44,483 nucleotides of DNA from Porticoccaceae bacterium (GTDB lineage Bacteria > Pseudomonadota > Gammaproteobacteria > Pseudomonadales > GM7GCV1). The stretch's first letter is position 1. The number at the start of each line of letters is the position of its first letter. Positions 1 to 6,277 of this stretch are shown one piece after another. Location of the stretch: positions 1 through 44,483 of the forward strand of contig JABJGI010000133.1 in NCBI GenBank assembly GCA_018662305.1, written 5' to 3'. The translations under genes were made by a program, and so were the position numbers. The notes under the pieces are model-generated. The model saw only the letters and a program-made list of their open reading frames with translations. It was not told the DNA's origin and made no database searches.

Positions 1-47
1 CGCAATTGGGTATTAATTTGAGTGCAACGGACTTGAATTAGTCCACA

Positions 48-76
48 TTGGCATCAATACTGAATTCAAGTATTTG
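48..76 (+). promoter_or_regulatory. Candidate sigma70 promoter of yccA
   Basis: A TTGGCA hexamer (48-53) is followed after 17 bases by TATTTG (71-76), about 24 bases before the yccA start codon. The -35 is good and the -10 is weak. A perfect 9-bp inverted repeat (ACTTGAATT at 31-39, AATTCAAGT at 63-71) brackets the -35 box, so a repressor or activator could bind here. This is inference from hexamer matching only. Confidence 0.3.
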
Positions 77-99
77 GTAATTCACAGGAGAGACCAATA

Positions 100-765
100 A
101 TGTCTGATTACAACCTAGCCAGCCAAACCGCCACTGCCTCCGTTGAGGTAAGCGAAAGCGCGCTTAAGGTATTAAGAAACACCTATTTTCTGCTGGGGAT
201 GACCCTAACTTTCAGCGCTATCTGCGCAGTAGCCGGTATGGTATTGCGCATGCCCTATTTGGGCCTATGGATGCTACTTCCCTATATCGGCATTCTCTTC
301 GCAGTGGAGAAAAACAAGACAAATAGCTGGGGAATTGTCTGGGTGTTTGCCCTAACGGGATGGTTAGGATTAACCCTTGCCCCCATTCTTAGCGCCTACA
401 TGAGTGCAATTGGTTTTGAGCCAATTGCCTTGGCATTAGGCGGCACAGCAACCATCTTCTTTGCCTCTTCGGCTTATGTTCTCACTACCAAAAAGAATCT
501 GAATTTCATGTCGGGCTTCTTGATGACGGGAATCTTAGTTGCCTTTATCGCTGGTATCGCCAACGTATTCCTGCAGATTCAGGGTCTGGCTCTGGCCGTT
601 AGCTGCATGTTTCTGGTGCTAAGTAGTGGCCTGATGATGTGGCAGACCAGTGCAATCATCCACGGCGGAGAAACAAACTACATAAGCGCTACAGTCACGC
701 TCTTCGTTAGCATCTACAACGTATTTTTGTCGCTGCTGTCCCTGATTGGCATGTCTAACGACTAG
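100..765 (+). CDS. yccA: Bax inhibitor-1/YccA family inner-membrane protein
   Basis: The 221-residue protein has a hydrophilic N-terminus of about 25 residues followed by some seven hydrophobic segments up to residue 218, the layout of the BI-1/YccA family. In E. coli YccA is a substrate and modulator of the membrane protease FtsH; the same role is inferred here. The ATG is preceded by a clear ribosome-binding site (AGGAGA). The gene is followed by its own rho-independent terminator, then by tusE, the same yccA-tusE neighbourhood as in E. coli and Pseudomonas. In Pseudomonas tusBCD lie between them; here they are absent. Family assignment is firm from the overall hydropathy and length; the FtsH link is by homology. 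Confidence 0.9.
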   Translation: MSDYNLASQTATASVEVSESALKVLRNTYFLLGMTLTFSAICAVAGMVLRMPYLGLWMLLPYIGILFAVEKNKTNSWGIVWVFALTGWLGLTLAPILSAYMSAIGFEPIALALGGTATIFFASSAYVLTTKKNLNFMSGFLMTGILVAFIAGIANVFLQIQGLALAVSCMFLVLSSGLMMWQTSAIIHGGETNYISATVTLFVSIYNVFLSLLSLIGMSND

Positions 766-789
766 ACTCTTGTTCCAGTTCTAATATCT

Positions 790-815
790 AATCCCGGCTT
801 GTCCGGGATTTTTTT
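790..815 (+). terminator. Rho-independent terminator after yccA
   Basis: AATCCCGG (790-797) pairs perfectly with CCGGGATT (803-810) around a 5-base loop and runs into six T residues. It ends yccA transcription and shows that the TTG at 799 proposed by the ORF track for the next gene lies inside the terminator stem and is not a real start. Confidence 0.9.
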
Positions 816-831
816 ACTGTCGACAAAGCAC

Positions 832-1164
832 ATGGCTATTCAGGTAGAGGGAAAGATAATCGAGACCAATGCTGAGGGCTTCCTTGTGGACTCCTCTTGC
901 TGGAATGACGCCGTTGCCGAAAAACTAAGTCAGGCCCATGGTGTCGCGCTTAGCGAGAGTCACTGGGAGGTGATTTCTATGGTCCGACAGCACTGCGACA
1001 AGGGAAATGAGCCCCCTTCTATGAGAGAACTAGTAAAGCAAGTGAGACTGCAACTGGACGATTCCAAAGCGAAAAGCATCTATTTGATGAAGCTATTTGG
1101 CGCTAGCCCTGCCAAAATGGTGGCAAGACTGGCCGGGCTGCCTAAACCTAAAAATTGCCTTTAA
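832..1164 (+). CDS. tusE: TusE/DsrC family sulfur-relay protein
   Basis: TusE is the last sulfur carrier before MnmA in 2-thiouridine synthesis at the wobble base of tRNA. The 110-residue protein starts MAIQVEGKIIETNAEGFL, matching E. coli TusE, contains the conserved HWEV segment and ends GLPKPKNCL, with the penultimate cysteine that carries the persulfide. The ATG at 832 is chosen because the ORF-track TTG at 799 sits in the yccA terminator and residues before MAIQ have no family match. The ribosome-binding site is weak. TusBCD, the upstream relay partners, are not in this window. A DsrC-like role without TusBCD is possible, but the sequence looks like TusE. Confidence 0.9.
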   Translation: MAIQVEGKIIETNAEGFLVDSSCWNDAVAEKLSQAHGVALSESHWEVISMVRQHCDKGNEPPSMRELVKQVRLQLDDSKAKSIYLMKLFGASPAKMVARLAGLPKPKNCL

Positions 1165-1193
1165 TTGACGAATAAGAATTAAGAGGGAGAACC

Positions 1194-1625
1194 ATGCAAC
1201 CAAAATATCTCGACGACGACATCGCCGTACTACCGCAAATTGACCCCTCGGATGTCGCTGGCTTAGCTGACATGGGTTTTAAAACAATTGTTAGTAATCG
1301 CCCTGACAACGAAGAGCCTGGTCAGCCAACAACAGCTGCTGTTGAACAAGCTGCGGCAGATGCGGGTGTGGTTTTTAAATCGCAACCCGTTACCTCAGGT
1401 GCTATTACCTTTAACGACGTAGCAGACTTTAAAGAGATAGTAGACGAAGCCGAGAAGCCGGTTTTAGCCTTTTGCCGAAGTGGTACCAGATGCACCATGC
1501 TTTGGGCGCTATCTAGCGCCGGACATACTCCTACAGAGGCCATAATGGCCAGCGCTGACGCCGCAGGGTATAACCTCGAAGGTCTACGCAGGCAACTAGA
1601 GGCATTAGCTGCCGCTGAGCAGTAG
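1194..1625 (+). CDS. TIGR01244 (DUF442) family sulfur transferase/phosphatase-like protein
   Basis: This 143-residue cytosolic protein matches the DUF442 or beta-lactamase-hydrolase-like family: an early stretch on fixing a rule (LADMGFKTIVSNRPDNEE) and an active-site loop FCRSGTRC with the catalytic cysteine near residue 94. The fold is that of dual-specificity phosphatases, but the CRSGTR loop has the length of a rhodanese loop, which is why the family is called sulfur transferase. In other bacteria such domains are fused to persulfide dioxygenases and linked to sulfide handling. A good ribosome-binding site (GAGGGAGA) precedes the ATG. Its position 29 bases after tusE may reflect a sulfur theme, but no substrate can be read from the sequence. 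Confidence 0.85.
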   Translation: MQPKYLDDDIAVLPQIDPSDVAGLADMGFKTIVSNRPDNEEPGQPTTAAVEQAAADAGVVFKSQPVTSGAITFNDVADFKEIVDEAEKPVLAFCRSGTRCTMLWALSSAGHTPTEAIMASADAAGYNLEGLRRQLEALAAAEQ

Positions 1626-1663
1626 TGCCTCTATAAGGGAATTCAACCCGCTGTTTAGGGGCT

Positions 1664-2038
1664 TTAGTTTAGAACCTTATATCCACGGCCCTGCATACAG
1701 CGCTTTAGTACACGGTCAGCTTCGGATAGACCGCTATTGGCACCGTCTACAGTACCGCTAACAGCTCCGGCACCAGCGCCTTGACCACCATCTCCAAATA
1801 TTGCGCCTATCGCACCGCCTACTACCGCACCAACCGCACCACCTGTCGCGGCACGGTCGGCCACTGGCACTTCTTCCGCTAGGGCTTCACACTCAGCCAG
1901 ATCTGTTTGATAAGTACTCATGTCTACATTTTTGGTGTCCACAATCACGCCGGAATCACCTGGTGTGCCTCTGTAAGAAGCGCAGGAAGCAAGAGCAAGA
2001 GCTACAAAGCCGAGAATCGCTAATTGAATCGGTCTCAT
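1664..2038 (-). CDS. Glycine-zipper outer-membrane lipoprotein
   Basis: The 124-residue product has a signal peptide with lipobox LASC (cysteine near residue 19), so it is predicted to be lipidated. Aspartate is not at +2, so outer-membrane sorting is expected. The middle holds a glycine-zipper stretch (GGAVGAVVGGAIGAIFG) of the kind found in SlyB/Pal-like and OmpA-associated lipoproteins, and the C-terminus ends CMQGRGYKVLN, a tail common in this family. A GGGGAT ribosome-binding site lies before the ATG. It is transcribed toward the DUF442 gene. Its function is likely structural or stress related in the envelope; nothing more precise is supported. Confidence 0.8.
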   Translation of the reverse strand: MRPIQLAILGFVALALASCASYRGTPGDSGVIVDTKNVDMSTYQTDLAECEALAEEVPVADRAATGGAVGAVVGGAIGAIFGDGGQGAGAGAVSGTVDGANSGLSEADRVLKRCMQGRGYKVLN

Positions 2039-2133
2039 CTGTATATCCCCTATCTAAAGTCAAATTGATACTAGCGCCCCTATCCCCAAAAAGGGTGCAT
2101 CAATTGTGAATAAGCCATTACTAATCCGTATAC

Positions 2134-2159
2134 CTATCGACGCCTATACACCTCGATAG
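2134..2159. repeat. 7-bp inverted repeat between divergent genes
   Basis: CTATCGA (2134-2140) and TCGATAG (2153-2159) form a perfect inverted repeat with a 12-base spacer in the divergent intergenic region between the glycine-zipper lipoprotein and trmA. It could be an operator. No T-run follows, so it is not a terminator. Confidence 0.4.
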
Positions 2160-2220
2160 ATCCCTAGAACAGCCAAGATAACCTATACTTGCGCCCCCAT
2201 TTATTGGCCAGATTTCGACC

Positions 2221-3291
2221 TTGTCTCACACCTATCAAGAACAATTTGAGCAGAAGTTAGAACGCCTAAAAAATATACTGGCGCCCTACTCTGATCTCTC
2301 CCCCTCGGCTTTTAAATCACCGGAAAAAGGTTATCGTCAAAGAGCAGAGTTCCGCATCTGGCATGAGGGAGATCAAGCCAGCTACGCCATGTATCGCCCG
2401 GGGAGCAAAGAGCTTTACTGCCTAAGGGAACTTCCAGCGGCAGCCGATTCAATTAATAAGCTATTGCCCTCTCTCCTTGAACGACTAAACCAAACCAAGG
2501 AATTGAAATATCGCCTATTCAGCATCGAATTTCTCTCAACTCTCTCTGGTGAGATGCTGGTCACCCTTATCTACCACCGAGCCCTGGACGAAGAATGGCT
2601 GAACCTAGCCAAATCTCTGGAGCAAGAGTTTTCCATATACGTTATTGGGCGTAGTCGTAAACAAAAGCTCTGCGTGAGTCAGGATTATGTAACCGAAGAG
2701 TTGGATATCGAGGGGATAAGTTTCAGATATCAGCAGATCGAGGGAAGCTTTACTCAACCCAATGGGCTGATCAATCAACAAATGATTGGATGGGCACTGT
2801 CGCAAGTAGGAACGCAGGAAAGTGACCTGCTTGAGCTCTATTGCGGCAACGGGAACTTCACCATTCCATTGTCACAAAAATTCCGGCAGGTATTTGCCAC
2901 TGAAATCAGCAAAAGTTCTATCCGCTCACTGAATTGGAATATTGAAGCAAACCAGATCAACAACTTGAAATCGGCTCGCCTGTCCGCAGAGGAAATGGGC
3001 GATGCTTTGGGTGCGGTCCGCCCATTTCGTCGACTCAAGGAAATTGATCTAGAAAGCTATAACTTTAGCCATATATTGGTGGATCCGCCGCGAGCGGGGC
3101 TCGACTCCAAGAGCGTAGAATTCGTCAAGGAGTTTGACTACATCCTCTATATTTCCTGCAACCCCGAAACCTTAGCGGCCAATCTCGAGCAAATTTGCCA
3201 AAGCCACGAGATAGTTTCAGCAGCCTTATTCGATCAGTTCCCCTTTACCCCTCATATGGAATCCGGCGTCTATTTAAGAAAAACAGCCTGA
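2221..3291 (+). CDS. trmA: tRNA (uracil-5-)-methyltransferase TrmA
   Basis: TrmA makes m5U54 in the T-loop of tRNA using S-adenosylmethionine. The 356-residue protein (E. coli 366) has the SAM-binding motif LLELYCGNGNF near residue 203, the DPPRAGLD motif, the catalytic cysteine in ISCNPETL near residue 313, and the C-terminal FTPHMESGV with the base-abstracting glutamate. The start is TTG at 2221: the reading frame is closed upstream by a stop near 2179 with no ATG, and the N-terminus aligns with E. coli TrmA from there. No strong ribosome-binding site is visible. The stop codon ends directly against the stop of the convergent vanZ-like gene, with no spacer at all. Confidence 0.95.
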   Translation: MSHTYQEQFEQKLERLKNILAPYSDLSPSAFKSPEKGYRQRAEFRIWHEGDQASYAMYRPGSKELYCLRELPAAADSINKLLPSLLERLNQTKELKYRLFSIEFLSTLSGEMLVTLIYHRALDEEWLNLAKSLEQEFSIYVIGRSRKQKLCVSQDYVTEELDIEGISFRYQQIEGSFTQPNGLINQQMIGWALSQVGTQESDLLELYCGNGNFTIPLSQKFRQVFATEISKSSIRSLNWNIEANQINNLKSARLSAEEMGDALGAVRPFRRLKEIDLESYNFSHILVDPPRAGLDSKSVEFVKEFDYILYISCNPETLAANLEQICQSHEIVSAALFDQFPFTPHMESGVYLRKTA

Positions 3292-3696
3292 TTACTTTTC
3301 TTTTTTAGTAGGAATAAATTTTTTATAGCCGAATTCCATCGCAAAGGACAATAGCAGCCCGCCCAAAACACCCAACCAATTCGCTATAAGATCGGTGGGC
3401 TGAAAATAGCGCGTCGGCAAGAAATGCTGACTAATCTCCATCGCGGTGCCGTAGATCAAAGCAAATATCAGTACAAACCAGATGCTTTTGAATCTAAGAA
3501 AAGCGATGCGTGCCGACAAAAAGAGCAAAAAATTCCCGAGAAAATGTAATACCACATCTGGGCTGCTGCCAACCGTGGCATCAGGCGTGGTGGCGTAGTA
3601 GGTGAAAATGGTAAGCGCGGCAGCGAACTGCAACCAGATAAGAATTTGAACGAGCGGGTGGAACACAAAAGCCGTAATTCGGCTATGCAGATCCAT
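3292..3696 (-). CDS. VanZ-like small membrane protein
   Basis: The 134-residue protein has four hydrophobic segments. The spacing and motif FALIYGTAMEISQHFLPTRYFQPTDLIANWLGVLGG is diagnostic of VanZ-like proteins, with the conserved E-Q-x-F and D-x-x-A-N elements. VanZ gives low-level teicoplanin resistance in enterococci, but most proteobacterial members have no known function. Its start overlaps the end of rmuC by 14 bases, so the two genes are co-transcribed and probably translationally coupled. It ends convergently against trmA with zero spacing. A rho-independent terminator is not visible here. Confidence 0.8.
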   Translation of the reverse strand: MDLHSRITAFVFHPLVQILIWLQFAAALTIFTYYATTPDATVGSSPDVVLHFLGNFLLFLSARIAFLRFKSIWFVLIFALIYGTAMEISQHFLPTRYFQPTDLIANWLGVLGGLLLSFAMEFGYKKFIPTKKEK

Positions 3697-4936
3697 CTGA
3701 TTCGTCCTTGTCCAAAAGATTTTTCGCCGAGCCAGGTAATTCTTTTTTGGCCTTAGCTCCGAGCGTATCCAATTTACTCACCCAACCGAGCAGATTTCCT
3801 CTTCCACCACTGATGCGTTTTCTAGCGGACTGATAGGCTTCATCTGTCTTTTCCATATGCTTGCCGACTTCGTCCAGGTCTTGCAGCAAAAAGACAAACT
3901 GGTCGTGCAACTTGCCGGCGGTGTCGGCGATTTCCTGCGCATTTCGGCTCTGTTTCTCTGTACGCCAAAGAGACTGAACCGTCCTCAGCATCGGCATCAA
4001 AGTGGTATGGCTGACCATCACCACCCCCTTAGAAAAGGCATCGTCAAAAATATCTGGCGACTCTTTCAAGGCTAGCAAATAAGCGGGTTCAACCGGAACG
4101 AACATAAAGACAAAGTCTAATGTATCAAGTGCCTCCAAGTGCTGATAACCCTTTTTATCCAAACTTTTGTAGTGGTTGGCCAAAGAGCCGATATGCTGTT
4201 TCAGGAGATCCTTTTTCTTGTCCTCCTTCTCTTCGTTAACGTAGGCCTGGTAGTGAGTCAAAGAGACTTTTGAATCAATTACCATCACCCTACCCTCTGG
4301 CAATTTCACCACCACATCAGGTATCGCACGATTTCCGGCTTCGTCTTTAAAGGATTCTTGAGTTTGATATTCGGAGCCTTTCACCAGCCCGGATTGTTCC
4401 AGAATCCGTTCCAGCACAACTTCCCCCCAGTTCCCCTGCATCTTTGAATCGCCTTTGAGGGCATTCGCCAAACCAACCGCGTCGGTACCTATCTGACTGG
4501 CTTGTTTCTGTAGTTCTTCAATCTGCCCCTTGAGCCGGTTTCGATCGGCGATATCTGCGTTGTGTACTTCTTCCACTCGTTTGCGAAAACCCTCTACCTG
4601 CTCACGCAGCGGTTTAAGCGTGGAATCGATATTGTCTTTGCTTTCTTTGGCGAAGCGCGTCTGCTTTTCTTCGAAGATTCGATTTGCGAGACGCTCAAAT
4701 TCGCCCTGCAGTAATTTTGAGCGATCGGCATCCTGTTCTTGAAAGTCCTTCAGTCGTTTTTGCTCTTCAGACAGCAGTGCCGTTAGGGTAGAAATTTCTT
4801 TTTCCAACTCCTGCCGTTCTGCTGCAGCTGTGATTTCACAGCGCTGGGATACCAGCATCTTAGTAATCAAAACACTGATAGCAATAAGCACAAGTGCGCC
4901 AATTCCTATGGCGAGAAGAATCATAGGTTCGGTCAT
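3683..4936 (-). CDS. rmuC: DNA recombination protein RmuC
   Basis: The 417-residue protein has an N-terminal membrane segment (residues about 4-27), a long coiled coil rich in E, K and Q (about 35-135), and the RmuC domain beginning near GNWGEVVLERILEQSGL. Within it are the conserved blocks PDVVVKLPEGRVMVIDSKVSL and MFVPVEPAYLLAL. RmuC belongs to a restriction-endonuclease-like fold and limits inversions at short inverted repeats; its biochemistry is poorly defined. The short acidic tail lacks known motifs. A perfect 14-bp palindrome lies directly before the ATG and takes the place of a normal ribosome-binding site. The gene leads into the vanZ-like gene. Confidence 0.93.
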   Translation of the reverse strand: MTEPMILLAIGIGALVLIAISVLITKMLVSQRCEITAAAERQELEKEISTLTALLSEEQKRLKDFQEQDADRSKLLQGEFERLANRIFEEKQTRFAKESKDNIDSTLKPLREQVEGFRKRVEEVHNADIADRNRLKGQIEELQKQASQIGTDAVGLANALKGDSKMQGNWGEVVLERILEQSGLVKGSEYQTQESFKDEAGNRAIPDVVVKLPEGRVMVIDSKVSLTHYQAYVNEEKEDKKKDLLKQHIGSLANHYKSLDKKGYQHLEALDTLDFVFMFVPVEPAYLLALKESPDIFDDAFSKGVVMVSHTTLMPMLRTVQSLWRTEKQSRNAQEIADTAGKLHDQFVFLLQDLDEVGKHMEKTDEAYQSARKRISGGRGNLLGWVSKLDTLGAKAKKELPGSAKNLLDKDESDGSA

Positions 4937-4938
4937 TT

Positions 4939-4952
4939 ACTCAGAACTGAGT
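4939..4952. promoter_or_regulatory. Perfect palindrome at the rmuC translation start
   Basis: ACTCAGAACTGAGT is a perfect 14-bp palindrome ending two bases before the minus-strand ATG of rmuC, in the position where the ribosome-binding site should be. It could be an operator or a small mRNA hairpin that limits translation. Function is inferred from position only. Confidence 0.35.
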
Positions 4953-5006
4953 TAGGTTGAATTGGGCTGAATTAGGTAGCATCGCGGGGCACGGAATCGC
5001 TAGCTA

Positions 5007-5360
5007 TCACAAACTTCTCATCTTGCTTTCAACCCGCAGACGCCCAGCCAGAGTCCCCATTACTTTGAGTGCAAAACTAGGGTCTTCCTTGATGCATTCT
5101 AGAAAGCGTTCTTTGGAAACTTTGGCTAATGTTGTGTCTTTTACCGCAACAGCGGTTGCACTGCGCTCACGACTGTCCAACAAAACCATTTCGCCGAAGA
5201 TTTCATTTTCCTGCACAGTAGATAAATATTTCGTGCCAGCTCGAAGTTCGACTTCGCCCTTAACCACGCCATACATCACGCTTCCAAGCTCTCCTTGATT
5301 AAAGATAACCTCATCTGCCTTGTAGGTTACAAAGTCTTTTTCGTCTTGAAATTCAATCAT
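5007..5360 (-). CDS. Stand-alone cyclic nucleotide-binding domain protein
   Basis: All 117 residues form a single cNMP-binding domain: the beta-roll FNQGELGSVMYGVVKGEVEL and a phosphate-binding cassette FGEMVLLDSRERSATAVA with the conserved GE and R residues. No DNA-binding helix-turn-helix or kinase domain follows, so it is not a CRP-type regulator on its own and probably acts by binding a partner. The gene is divergent from murI (92 bases between starts). The ribosome-binding site is poor. It may bind cAMP, cGMP or another small ligand; the sequence does not decide. Confidence 0.85.
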   Translation of the reverse strand: MIEFQDEKDFVTYKADEVIFNQGELGSVMYGVVKGEVELRAGTKYLSTVQENEIFGEMVLLDSRERSATAVAVKDTTLAKVSKERFLECIKEDPSFALKVMGTLAGRLRVESKMRSL

Positions 5361-5452
5361 GCTTTTACTTTATCAACTTCTGATTAGGGTTACAGAGCAA
5401 AAAATATCATTCTTTCCTGCTCTCTCGGAGCTATTTCTGGCAGAATTTTTCA

Positions 5453-6277
5453 ATGCCAATAAATCGCCAGCACCCAAAGGTACTTGTATTCGACTCCGGA
5501 GTGGGTGGATTAACCATATTCCGCGCACTTCTGGAGCAAACACCGGATCTGCAGGTGATATTTGCCAGTGATAACGCCGGCTTCCCCTACGGAACGCGCA
5601 CAGAATACTCGCTTCTGCAGCGGGTTCACAGGGTGTTGGACGCTCTAATCAGCAAGTTTTCACCCGATCTGGTTGTGGTTGCCTGCAACTCTGCCAGCAC
5701 GGTTGCACTACCCAGTCTCAGAGAAAAATACGACATTCCCTTTGTGGGTGTCGTTCCAGCAATAAAGCCTGCCGCTCAACTCAGCAAGACGGGTCATATC
5801 GGCCTATTGGCAACTCCCGCCACTATATCGCGGGATTACACCCACAAGTTGGTTGCCGATTTTGCTGCGGGTAAAAGGGTATCTATGCATGGTTCCAGTG
5901 AGTTGGTGCAAATGGCGGAAGACAAACTCAGGGGCGTTCAACCTAATACCGAGCTCCTCAGAGAAATTCTGCAACCCTTAACCGACCAGGCAAGCATGGA
6001 CACGCTGGTTATGGCTTGCACGCACTTTCCGCTATTGATCGAAGATCTGAAACCCCTGCTACCTCAGGTGACAAACTGGGTTGAATCCGGTTCTGCTATT
6101 GCCCGCAGAGTGAGAACGCTTATGCCTGAGGATAATTCTCGCCCAAAATCATCAGAGCCCCCAGAGCATCAAGCTTGGCTGACTGGCTCTGATCCGCAGC
6201 TCGAGAAACTACAAGACTATCTGCGACAAAGGGAGGGCCTGGAACTAAGCATCTTTGCCATTGAGGCAAATGACTAA
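5453..6277 (+). CDS. murI: Glutamate racemase MurI
   Basis: MurI converts L-glutamate to D-glutamate for peptidoglycan. The 274-residue protein has the N-terminal VFDSGVGGLTIFRAL motif with the proton-handling aspartate and serine, the first catalytic cysteine in ACNSAST (near residue 81) and the second in ACTHFPLL (near residue 189). It is slightly shorter than the E. coli enzyme (285) and lacks that protein's N-terminal activator extension. The start at 5453 leaves only eight residues before the first motif. The stop overlaps the start of the AddB-like gene, linking it to the repair genes in one operon. Confidence 0.95.
   Translation: MPINRQHPKVLVFDSGVGGLTIFRALLEQTPDLQVIFASDNAGFPYGTRTEYSLLQRVHRVLDALISKFSPDLVVVACNSASTVALPSLREKYDIPFVGVVPAIKPAAQLSKTGHIGLLATPATISRDYTHKLVADFAAGKRVSMHGSSELVQMAEDKLRGVQPNTELLREILQPLTDQASMDTLVMACTHFPLLIEDLKPLLPQVTNWVESGSAIARRVRTLMPEDNSRPKSSEPPEHQAWLTGSDPQLEKLQDYLRQREGLELSIFAIEAND

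Noticed and set aside
799-831. N-terminal extension of TusE from a TTG at 799
   Set aside because: The TTG is within the yccA terminator stem and the added residues have no TusE match.
2605-3038. Antisense ORFs inside trmA and similar overlapping ORFs throughout the track
   Set aside because: They lie opposite strongly supported genes, lack ribosome-binding sites and recognisable motifs, and are treated as shadows.
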